From: Bacteroidota bacterium
GTDB taxonomy: Bacteria; Bacteroidota; Bacteroidia; Bacteroidales; VadinHA17
NCBI GenBank assembly: GCA_012838685.1
Contig: DUOU01000030.1
Span: 1-9,585 of the forward strand
Reading direction: 5' to 3'
Length of the DNA: 9,585 nt
This document shows, in pieces, positions 1-6,001 of the stretch; the first letter of the stretch is position 1, and every line of letters begins with the position of its first letter. The notes under the pieces were generated by a model. That model made no database searches, was not told where the DNA came from, and saw only the letters and a program-made list of their open reading frames with translations. The position numbers and the translations under genes were made by a program.

Positions 1-1
1 A

Positions 2-643
2 TCCCTTTATGAAGCGGCGTTTATTCACAGGTCGGCTTCTTATCTCCTGCCGGATGGTACCAGGATAAACAATGAAAGGTTGGAATATTTGGGTGATTCC
101 GTTATTGACGCTATTCTTTCGGAGCACCTCTTTGAGAAGTACTCCAATGCTTCCGAGGGAACTCTTACAAAAATAAGGGCAAGAATTGTTAACCGTGAGG
201 AACTCAACCGTATCGCCCTGTCGATGGGATTCGATGAACTCTTGGTAAATAATGTTTCTACAGACAGTTGTGTCAAGAATCTGTATGGAGATGCGTTTGA
301 AGCGTTTATGGGAGCTCTGTTTATGGATAAGGGGTATAAAAAAACAAAAAAGGTCTTCATAAATAGAGTATTGAATAAATATTTCAACCTTGAAGAGATT
401 GTCCATACCGATACAGATTTCAAGAGCCTGATATACGAATGGGGACAAAAACATAAGACAAACCTTGTATTCGAGTGCGACGAGGAGTATGACCACACCC
501 AAAAACAACCTATTTTCTCATCGATTATATATCTTGACAAGGAGGAGTACGGAAAAGGTATGGGAATGTCCAAAAAAGAGGCTGAACAGGAGGCTTCAAA
601 ACAGGCCTGGATGAAAGTAAACGAGCTTTCTATGGCCAATTAA
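2..643 (+). CDS. rnc: Ribonuclease III (5' end cut by window edge)
   Basis: Endoribonuclease that cuts double-stranded RNA in rRNA maturation and mRNA turnover. It acts as a Mg2+-dependent homodimer. The frame is open from base 2, so the start codon lies left of the window and 213 residues are visible. The family signature NERLEYLGDS begins at about visible residue 24 and carries the acidic residues E25, E28 and D32. The second acidic pair is D97 and E100 in GDAFEAFMGA. Residues about 138-208 form the C-terminal double-stranded RNA-binding domain, ending in the usual Lys- and Ala-rich helix (SKKEAEQEASKQAW). All catalytic positions in the visible part are intact. A TTG at 80 is in frame, but it falls inside the catalytic signature and cannot be the true start. 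In Bacteroidota this gene usually follows acpP-fabF, which would lie to the left. The identification is firm. Confidence 0.97.
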   Translation, partial: SLYEAAFIHRSASYLLPDGTRINNERLEYLGDSVIDAILSEHLFEKYSNASEGTLTKIRARIVNREELNRIALSMGFDELLVNNVSTDSCVKNLYGDAFEAFMGALFMDKGYKKTKKVFINRVLNKYFNLEEIVHTDTDFKSLIYEWGQKHKTNLVFECDEEYDHTQKQPIFSSIIYLDKEEYGKGMGMSKKEAEQEASKQAWMKVNELSMAN

Positions 644-687
644 AACCTTTTGGGTACATTTATCGGCCAATAATCTATTAGTACAAC

Positions 688-1125
688 ATGGTTACCCGGT
701 TAAAACTCATTTCTGAAGATATCGCGGATCCAATTTTTATAGGGATTGTCGCACATGAACCCGATTATAAACTGTCCCTCGCCATAAACAGAAAATTGGG
801 CTTTGGTTTGAAGTTGGGAGATTCAATAGTTCCGGAGGACGATGCTGACCTTGATGGAGCTATTTTTAGTAAATACTCCTGCTCGCTTAAAGAGGGTGAG
901 ATGCATATCGACCTTGTTGCCAATTGTCACGATAACCGTGTCTTGATAAAAAAACTGTCCAACATAGATTATATAATGGTGGTGCATAATCCGGAAAGCG
1001 ATTCTTATGTTGATTTTTTGATAGAAAAACTTAAAGAGATAAGTTTGATTTCAGCAATTTTTTTAATACCATATGATAGCATAAAAGATAAGAACCTGCG
1101 TTATCTGTGGCCTGATGTTTTTTAA
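688..1125 (+). CDS. IPExxxVDY family protein (divergent signature)
   Basis: Small protein of 145 residues with no known biochemical role. I assign it to the IPExxxVDY family, a Bacteroidota-specific group commonly found next to rnc, from its position 44 bases after rnc, its length and its local pattern. Residues 87-95 (IKKLSNIDY) align with the name-giving motif: the first Ile and the Asp-Tyr are kept, Val is replaced by Ile, and Pro-Glu by Lys-Lys. There is no signal peptide or membrane segment, so it is probably cytoplasmic. ATG 688 is favoured because an in-frame TAG sits at 679-681 and no other Met precedes the conserved region. The gene is probably co-transcribed with rnc, and a terminator follows at once. 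In flavobacteria I recall pyk coming next, but it is absent here. The family call rests on context plus a weak motif. Confidence 0.68.
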   Translation: MVTRLKLISEDIADPIFIGIVAHEPDYKLSLAINRKLGFGLKLGDSIVPEDDADLDGAIFSKYSCSLKEGEMHIDLVANCHDNRVLIKKLSNIDYIMVVHNPESDSYVDFLIEKLKEISLISAIFLIPYDSIKDKNLRYLWPDVF

Positions 1126-1140
1126 GAAAGTTCATAAAAT

Positions 1141-1180
1141 AAAAAGCCGCTCCTATCCTAAAACAGAAGCGGCCTTTTTG
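1141..1180 (+). terminator. Intrinsic terminator after the rnc operon
   Basis: GCCGCT (1146-1151) pairs with AGCGGC (1168-1173). The stem is flanked by five A on the left and, after one extra C, five T on the right. The loop is 16 bases. It lies 15 bases after the stop codon of the IPExxxVDY-like gene, so it closes the rnc transcript. The A and T flanks would let it work in both directions, but no gene approaches from the right. Confidence 0.85.
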
Positions 1181-1398
1181 ATAACCCTAAACTAACCTAA
1201 CCTATGAAAAAACCTCTACACTAATCTACTCAAATATTGTGCCAAATATCCGACAAGCGCAAAGCTATGGCAATGTTTTTATAGGAAAAAGATAAAAATA
1301 CTCTCATTAACAATTATTTATAATATATTAAGCCAACAAAAAGAGCGTAAAAAAATAAAAAAAACAGATTGATCAGGTAAGAAATGAACCATAATTAT
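1181..1398. other. AT-rich intergenic stretch with possible small RNA or leader
   Basis: No convincing gene is present. Directly after the terminator come repeated CTAAC-type units (about 1186-1203), then an ATG at 1204 that opens a six-codon reading frame, MKKPLH, closed by TAA at 1222-1224. Next is an imperfect inverted repeat: 1236-1244 (ATTGTGCCA) against 1268-1274 (TGGCAAT), seven pairs with a two-base bulge. It is followed by GTTTTTAT, so it resembles a weak terminator. Together these could be an sRNA or leader of about 100 nt, or the remnant of a lost gene. From about 1283 to 1398 the sequence is A/T-rich, with poly-A runs and nothing I can name. Confidence 0.3.
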
Positions 1399-1427
1399 TT
1401 GTAATTTTGGTCTTTGTGGTATCTTTA
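1399..1427 (+). promoter_or_regulatory. Candidate Bacteroidota promoter for the DUF4197 gene
   Basis: TTG at 1399-1401 and TATCTTTA at 1420-1427 are 18 bases apart. This matches the Bacteroidota -33/-7 pattern (TTG, TAnnTTTG) in seven of the eight -7 positions. Transcription would start near 1433 and leave a leader of about 80 bases. A perfect -7 match, TAATTTTG at 1402-1409, overlaps but has no TTG at the right distance. Prediction from pattern only. Confidence 0.38.
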
Positions 1428-1511
1428 TACCATACTCTATGGCCAAAAACCAATAGAAAACATAAAATGAAAGTTTAAGATGGTAAAAACAGACAAGAAA
1501 CTTTTATCCAA

Positions 1512-2261
1512 ATGAAGAAGATATTCATCGCTACGCTTGTCGCCGCGACCATAACCGGTTGCGCAGGGTTGAACCAGGTTTTACAAACTGTACTGTCGAC
1601 AACCGACACGTTGACGGAAACAGAAGTGGTAAACGGACTGAAAGAGGCGTTGGAAACGGGCGCCAGAAACTCAGCGTCGATATTGTCACTTGAAAACGGG
1701 TACTATGGAGATCCGTTGGTAAAAATTTTGCTTCCTGAGGAGGGCAGGGTAATTGTTGACAATATTTCAAGGATCCCTGGCGGGGACAAACTGGTTGAAG
1801 ATGTTGTTCTGAGTATCAACAGGGCAGCGGAAGATGCGGCTAAAGAGGCAGCCCCGATATTTGTTTCCAGTATTACCGGGATGTCAATCAACGATGCGTT
1901 TGGGATTTTGAGGGGGGAAAATGATGCGGCTACAGCTTACCTGCGTAATACTACCTACGACAATTTGTATGCCCTTTATAAGCCAAAAATTGGCCAGTCA
2001 ATAGAAAAGGATCTGGTGGGCAACCTTTCGGCTCACGATGCCTGGAATACCCTTACCTCGCAATGGAATACCGTGGCCAATTCAGTAGTGGGGCGTTTGG
2101 CCAATTTAACTCCCGTAGAAACGGATTTAACCGATTATTTGACAAATAAGGCATTGGATGGGATGTTTTTTAAGGTTGAGGAAGAGGAGTTTAAAATAAG
2201 AACACAAATTTCTGCAAGAGTAACGCCATTGTTACAAAAAGTATTCGGTTCTTTGGATTAA
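1512..2261 (+). CDS. DUF4197 lipoprotein
   Basis: Predicted lipoprotein of 249 residues. The N terminus is a classic type II signal: Lys-Lys at 2-3, a short hydrophobic core, then ITGC with Cys17 as the lipidated residue. The mature protein would be anchored on the periplasmic side of the envelope. The rest is mostly helical and matches what I know of DUF4197. It has an early LTETEVVNGLKEALETGARN segment, a YYGDPLVKILLP region and a C-terminal LTDYLTNKALDGMFFKVEEEE helix. The molecular function of the family is unknown. The start is fixed by the signal peptide. There is no clear Shine-Dalgarno, only AAGAAA about 12 bases upstream. The gene stands first in a two-gene unit with the acetyltransferase-like gene ten bases downstream. 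No truncation or frameshift is seen. Confidence 0.88.
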   Translation: MKKIFIATLVAATITGCAGLNQVLQTVLSTTDTLTETEVVNGLKEALETGARNSASILSLENGYYGDPLVKILLPEEGRVIVDNISRIPGGDKLVEDVVLSINRAAEDAAKEAAPIFVSSITGMSINDAFGILRGENDAATAYLRNTTYDNLYALYKPKIGQSIEKDLVGNLSAHDAWNTLTSQWNTVANSVVGRLANLTPVETDLTDYLTNKALDGMFFKVEEEEFKIRTQISARVTPLLQKVFGSLD

Positions 2262-2271
2262 AAAGAAATAT

Positions 2272-3399
2272 ATGCTTGAGAGAACAATTTTAGATTATAA
2301 CGGACTTGAAGTAAAACTTACCGATCATGCGGACAAGGGTATCCTTGATATTCTTGAACATACAGTGAGAGGTTCTGAAGGGGGCCTGAGGTTTTCATCG
2401 GGGAACATTGGTGAAAGGATAAAGGGATATGGCAATAAGGTCAGGTTTTTATCCCTTTACAGGAAAAACAAGATAACCGGTACTGCCGGAGCATGTTTTC
2501 GGGTTTCCGGACTGGGAAAATTGAGATATCCATCCACTTATGTTAAATATCTGGCATTTTTGTCGATCTATCAGACCGAGGTATCGAAGAGAAAGAGAAA
2601 TATGCCCATCATCAGACATGATGAGCATGATTCCTTTAAACAAAAAACTCTTGAACTGTTCAGTAAACCACATGTACTGGATCTGCCCGATGTAAAAGAG
2701 GAAGACAAACATATACTGTACGCTTTCATTGAAAGCAACAACGAGAGATCAAAAAACATTGTTCACCAGGCCGGCTTTGAGTATATAAGATCGTTTCTGA
2801 CCTTAGCTTTCAGCCGTTTAAGCCCCAAGAAAGATGAAAAGGTAGAGATATTGCCGGAAAGCGACAGGGACACGATGAAGCATCTTTTAAGGGAACAGTA
2901 TGAGGGATACTCTTTTTATACTGACAGTTATGTTTTCATAGAGCATAATTATTATGTCTTAAAGGAAAATAACGAGATAATGGCCGGTGTTTGGGCCATG
3001 CCGACAACATATAAGATCTATGACATACCGGGAGTTTGGGGGTGGGTAATCAGAAAATTTCTTCCAATTTTCCCATATTTTAGAAGATTATTTCCCTCAA
3101 ATGAATTGAAATGTTTGGTTTTTGACGCTGTATTTTGTAAAAAGGGAAAAGAGGAGAAACTATCGACCCTTTTTGAATCAGTTCTCGCTAAGGAAGGATT
3201 TTTTACCGGATTGATGTGGTTGGACGACCATGGAGACCTATATGAAACTATAAGAACAAAGGTCAAAATGGGACCATTTGACAGAATGCTGAACGCTAAG
3301 CCGGGATTGGTTTACGGAAAGTTTGTCAACTTGACCGACCAGGAGAAGGAGATGTTTTATGATGCTCCGGCTTATATTTCCGGTTATGATTTTTCTTAG
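2272..3399 (+). CDS. GNAT-like protein, possibly two-domain
   Basis: Protein of 375 residues, probably cytoplasmic. The clearest trace of a GNAT acyltransferase fold is at residues 154-175: ESNNERSKNIVHQAGFEYI is the usual alpha4-beta6 element in which Asn, Ser and Gly-Phe recur. The preceding strands (about 58-78, SLYRKNKITGTAGACFR) fit beta2-beta4 of the same domain. The segment expected to bind the acetyl-CoA pyrophosphate (about 95-112, LSIYQTEVSKRKRNM) lacks the usual R/QxxGxG/A loop. Residues about 192-355 could form a second, more diverged GNAT-like domain, with YYVLKENNEIMAGVWAM as its central strands. The substrate is unknown. ATG 2272 follows AAAGAAATAT with ten bases between it and the DUF4197 stop, so the two genes are probably co-transcribed. 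The fold is a reasonable call; enzymatic activity is uncertain. Confidence 0.65.
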   Translation: MLERTILDYNGLEVKLTDHADKGILDILEHTVRGSEGGLRFSSGNIGERIKGYGNKVRFLSLYRKNKITGTAGACFRVSGLGKLRYPSTYVKYLAFLSIYQTEVSKRKRNMPIIRHDEHDSFKQKTLELFSKPHVLDLPDVKEEDKHILYAFIESNNERSKNIVHQAGFEYIRSFLTLAFSRLSPKKDEKVEILPESDRDTMKHLLREQYEGYSFYTDSYVFIEHNYYVLKENNEIMAGVWAMPTTYKIYDIPGVWGWVIRKFLPIFPYFRRLFPSNELKCLVFDAVFCKKGKEEKLSTLFESVLAKEGFFTGLMWLDDHGDLYETIRTKVKMGPFDRMLNAKPGLVYGKFVNLTDQEKEMFYDAPAYISGYDFS

Positions 3400-3404
3400 A
3401 AACG

Positions 3405-3431
3405 AAAAGGGAGGTAGCCGACCCCCCTTTT
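3405..3431. terminator. Bidirectional terminator between convergent genes
   Basis: AAAAGGGAGG (3405-3414) pairs with CCCCCCTTTT (3422-3431), with one A-C mismatch and a seven-base loop. The A-run on one side and T-run on the other make it usable in both directions. It lies between the stop codons of the GNAT-like gene (plus strand) and the periplasmic adaptor gene (minus strand), which are only 33 bases apart. Confidence 0.85.
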
Positions 3432-3432
3432 G

Positions 3433-4725
3433 TTATATTTCGGATATTCTAAAATTATCACCATCCTCAGGTGGGATAATATATATTAAAGTTCCCGGTT
3501 TCAACCCCTCTTCTACAATATAACTTTTTTCATTCATCTCGCCAAGAGAGACTATCTGACGGGTACGGTTTTTCTTGTAAACATATTGGATGCCATCAGT
3601 GGAGGCGTAAACGCAATCCAATGGCACGGAAACAGCATCAGGATAACTTTTTATCAATATTTTGTTCCAGGTGGTCATATCGGGTTTCAAAGCCAGGTCG
3701 GTACCATTAAGTTGAATTTCCACTTCAAACATCTTAGTGTCGGAGTTGCCCAGGGTTTCCCCTACATTTGCTATACTTATTACCTTGCCGGTGTAGGATT
3801 TGTTTGGAACAGCGTCAACGGTAATTTGTACGTTTTGTCCAATTTCAACCTTTACGATGTCCACCTCACTGACATGAGTAGTGGAGATCATGGTAGTAAG
3901 ATCAGGTAATGTGGCGACAACATTTTCAAAAGCGTTGATAGAGGAGCCGGTTTTTATTTTGGTTCCCATTATGTTTTCTTTGTAGATTACCATGCCATCA
4001 TCGGGAGCCGTAATGGTGAAATTGTTTATATATTGCTGCAATTGGGCTATATATACCTCTTGATTTTCAACCTTTTGACGAGTTTGCTCAATATTTATAA
4101 GTATCTTTTTTTCTCTGAGCTCATATTGCGCTATAGTTTGTTCCAGTTTTCTTATCTGTTTGTCCAGTTCCGCTTCCCTTTGTCTTATCGTGGCGGGAGC
4201 CTCATATTGTGAGCCGTCAACCTTGATCTGAGCCTCCTCAACAGCGTATCGCTGCGAAACAATGGCATCTCGAAGATCTGAAAGAGAAAGTGCGGTATCG
4301 AGAATGGCCAATTCAAGGTTAGCCTGGAGATTTGTAAGTTCCTCTCTTGCTGTTGCCAGCGTATTTTGATATTCTGTACGGTCAAGTTGGGCGACATAAT
4401 CACCTTTTTTGACCAATGTGCCTTCGGGAACCATGTCCTGGATTTTGAGATTTGAGACTCGCATCATACCTCCTCCTCTGCCACCGAAACCTCCACCGCC
4501 AACGTTTTCACCATCACCCAGTACAGGGCCTTTTATATCTGTTGTTTTTTCGGCGGACAATTTACCGGCATTTTCCACGGTAATTTCAAAAACACCCTGC
4601 GTGACTTCATAAAAGAGGCTTAATTTCTCCTGACGCTTGCCATAATTGTTGAAAATTATCAATCCAGCGATCAAGACAATAATAATGGATACACTGATTG
4701 TTGAATTTTTTCTTTTAACGTTCAT
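3433..4725 (-). CDS. HlyD/RND-type periplasmic adaptor (membrane fusion protein)
   Basis: Adaptor subunit of 430 residues that would link an inner-membrane pump to an outer-membrane channel. One N-terminal membrane anchor spans residues 9-26, with no lipobox. The split biotinyl-lipoyl domain is at about 40-116 (ending VPEGTLVKKGDYVAQLD) and 237-265 (ITAPDDGMVIYKEN). Between the halves is a long coiled-coil hairpin (about 117-236), rich in Gln, Glu and Lys. A beta-barrel domain follows (about 275-358, STTHVSEVDIVKVEIGQNV), then a membrane-proximal domain. A glycine-rich stretch at 70-87 (LGDGENVGGGGFGGRGGG) sits inside the first lipoyl half and is unusual for the family. No pump or TolC-like gene is next to it, so the partner is unknown: a MacB-type ABC or an RND protein are both possible. 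The gene has its own candidate promoter and shares a terminator with the convergent gene. Confidence 0.92.
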   Translation of the reverse strand: MNVKRKNSTISVSIIIVLIAGLIIFNNYGKRQEKLSLFYEVTQGVFEITVENAGKLSAEKTTDIKGPVLGDGENVGGGGFGGRGGGMMRVSNLKIQDMVPEGTLVKKGDYVAQLDRTEYQNTLATAREELTNLQANLELAILDTALSLSDLRDAIVSQRYAVEEAQIKVDGSQYEAPATIRQREAELDKQIRKLEQTIAQYELREKKILINIEQTRQKVENQEVYIAQLQQYINNFTITAPDDGMVIYKENIMGTKIKTGSSINAFENVVATLPDLTTMISTTHVSEVDIVKVEIGQNVQITVDAVPNKSYTGKVISIANVGETLGNSDTKMFEVEIQLNGTDLALKPDMTTWNKILIKSYPDAVSVPLDCVYASTDGIQYVYKKNRTRQIVSLGEMNEKSYIVEEGLKPGTLIYIIPPEDGDNFRISEI

Positions 4726-4829
4726 TTTTTTTGTTATTTATCATCTCAAATGGTCTCCATACAGCTCCTCGGGTATCGATTTATTGCTGAAAATCTTCCT
4801 TAAAACAAAGGAGCAGCAAAATTACCTCT

Positions 4830-4860
4830 TAAATCTAAAAAACGGGGAAAATCTTTTCAA
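4830..4860 (-). promoter_or_regulatory. Candidate promoter for the periplasmic adaptor gene
   Basis: On the minus strand, TTG (4860-4858) is followed after 20 bases by TAGATTTA (4837-4830). That matches seven of the eight positions of the Bacteroidota -7 element TAnnTTTG, at close to ideal spacing. Transcription would begin near 4823 and give a leader of about 100 bases before the ATG at 4725. Pattern-based prediction. Confidence 0.38.
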
Positions 4861-4933
4861 AATAGATACCTCTTCATGAAAATTTAAGAAATAGAGCGTT
4901 ATCGAAAGCACTACTTAGACACTTTTGCGGGGT

Positions 4934-4958
4934 TTTTTATTCCCTGATCGCATAAAAA
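4934..4958. repeat. A/T inverted repeat just after the lipoprotein stop
   Basis: TTTTTAT (4934-4940) and ATAAAAA (4952-4958) form a perfect seven-pair stem with an 11-base loop, directly abutting the stop codon of the minus-strand lipoprotein gene. The stem has no G-C pairs and no following U-run on the minus strand, so it is a poor standard terminator, though it may protect the mRNA 3' end. GCGGGG lies just to its left on the plus strand. Confidence 0.3.
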
Positions 4959-5858
4959 TTATGGAAAGGTAACTTCTGATCTCAGTTTGTGGATATAGCC
5001 TATTATCTGTTCAAGGATATCTTCTGTAATTGTCATGTTCGCCCCAGATGATCTCAAAACCTGTTTTCCGTAGTCAATTTCCAAATCGCCCTTTTCAAAA
5101 TAGATCTCATACTGATCAAAATAATTTTTAAGGTATTTGAGCTTTTTGGTATAATAGACAACAACGGGATCATCGTAGTAATTTTTCAAAAAAGAGAGCA
5201 GTGATGTGAGAGTATATTTTTGTTCCGCTATTTTCTGGATTACCATGGCATCGGGATCAAGAGGGTCGTATGCCAGCTGGGTAGCCAGATACATCGCCTC
5301 TATCCATCCTCCCATGATTATGAGGCCTACAGTACTCTCCCTGCCGCTTTGACGAAGGTGTTGGTCGATATCGTTATATGCTTTTTGCATCAAATAGGTA
5401 ATAGTGTCGGTATTGCCGATATTGTCTTGTACTTGGGTTATTGGGGCAAGAAGAAGATCGTCAGGTATACCTAACTTGTCGCTCAGATTTTTGATGGTAA
5501 CCATATAATCTATTACCTCCTGGCCCACTCCAAATAGTTTCAGGTATCCGAGGTCTACTCCATACACTCCGGTGTTGATCGCTGCCTGGGCATTAGTGAG
5601 ATAAAGGTCCCCATTTGAAACAGGGTTTAATATAGTATTATTGTACTGAATGTCAAGTCTTCCAAAAATGTCGCATATTTCGATCGGGGTAAGTACCCCA
5701 TAATGGGCCTCCCCTTTAACGGAAGAGTCGCTTTTTGATGGGTCATCAATATTATATGTGGAAAAAGAGGAAGTAAAGGGAATATTCTCTTCTTTATTGC
5801 TGCAAGATGTGACAACAAAAAAGATGAAGATTGAAACGATACAAATGGCTCTGTACAT
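4959..5858 (-). CDS. Uncharacterised lipoprotein
   Basis: I do not recognise this 299-residue protein beyond its export signal. Residues 1-19 are a type II signal peptide with a strongly hydrophobic core (IVSIFIFFVV) and the lipobox VTSC, so Cys19 is the likely lipidated residue. A polar Ser- and Asp-rich linker follows to about residue 50. The remainder is predicted mainly helical, with Tyr- and Asp-rich stretches. Visible landmarks are LTPIEICDIFGRLD (about 56-69), IPDDLLLAP (about 136-144) and GLIIMGGWIEAMYLATQL (about 178-195). The last of these is hydrophobic but contains charge and probably packs inside a helical bundle rather than crossing a membrane. No catalytic motif is evident. The gene stands alone, with its own candidate promoter and an A/T hairpin behind it. 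I expect relatives among Bacteroidota hypothetical lipoproteins, but cannot name a family. Confidence 0.8.
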   Translation of the reverse strand: MYRAICIVSIFIFFVVTSCSNKEENIPFTSSFSTYNIDDPSKSDSSVKGEAHYGVLTPIEICDIFGRLDIQYNNTILNPVSNGDLYLTNAQAAINTGVYGVDLGYLKLFGVGQEVIDYMVTIKNLSDKLGIPDDLLLAPITQVQDNIGNTDTITYLMQKAYNDIDQHLRQSGRESTVGLIIMGGWIEAMYLATQLAYDPLDPDAMVIQKIAEQKYTLTSLLSFLKNYYDDPVVVYYTKKLKYLKNYFDQYEIYFEKGDLEIDYGKQVLRSSGANMTITEDILEQIIGYIHKLRSEVTFP

Positions 5859-5898
5859 CTGAAAGATATTTTAAGGGCTACATATAATCCTGAAAATT

Positions 5899-5934
5899 GT
5901 TGGGCAAGATAGAGAAAAATTCAAATTACCCAAC
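5899..5934. repeat. GTTGGG/CCCAAC inverted repeat in the lipoprotein promoter
   Basis: GTTGGG (5899-5904) and CCCAAC (5929-5934) are perfect inverted copies, 24 bases apart. The right arm overlaps the proposed -7 element of the lipoprotein promoter. It could be a pair of operator half-sites or a hairpin in the 5' leader. Six-base arms at this distance can also arise by chance. Confidence 0.35.
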
Positions 5935-5960
5935 TTTATATCGTTCTGTTTAATTCTCAA
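5931..5960 (-). promoter_or_regulatory. Candidate promoter for the uncharacterised lipoprotein
   Basis: On the minus strand, TTG (5960-5958) and TAAAGTTG (5938-5931) are separated by 19 bases. This fits the Bacteroidota -33/-7 arrangement with one mismatch in the -7 element. Transcription would start near 5925, giving a leader of about 65 bases before the ATG at 5858. Confidence 0.42.
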
Positions 5961-5974
5961 ATGTAATAATTAAG

Positions 5975-5994
5975 AAAAAAGCCCGAAGTTGAAC
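5975..5994 (-). terminator. Weak intrinsic terminator after dnaG
   Basis: Read on the minus strand, GTTC (5994-5991) can pair with GGGC (5984-5981) across a six-base loop. Two of the four pairs are G-U. Six T follow (5980-5975). The U-run is good but the stem is short, so termination may be weak and some dnaG transcription could run into the lipoprotein gene. Confidence 0.35.
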
Positions 5995-6001
5995 AATAAT
6001 T

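Noticed and set aside
40..639. Long open frame on the minus strand opposite rnc (199 codons)
   Set aside because: It lies fully antisense to an intact RNase III gene with all catalytic motifs, and its Ser/Phe/Leu-rich product resembles no family I know.
1290..1400. Poly-A and A/T-rich stretches as a possible replication origin near dnaG or att site
   Set aside because: No DnaA-box cluster, no direct repeats flanking an element and no integrase; A/T richness alone is common in such gaps.
4646..4879. Small plus-strand frame (77 codons) starting inside the adaptor gene and crossing its upstream region
   Set aside because: Its hydrophobic start is the complement of the adaptor's own membrane segment; it has no ribosome site and overlaps the candidate promoter.
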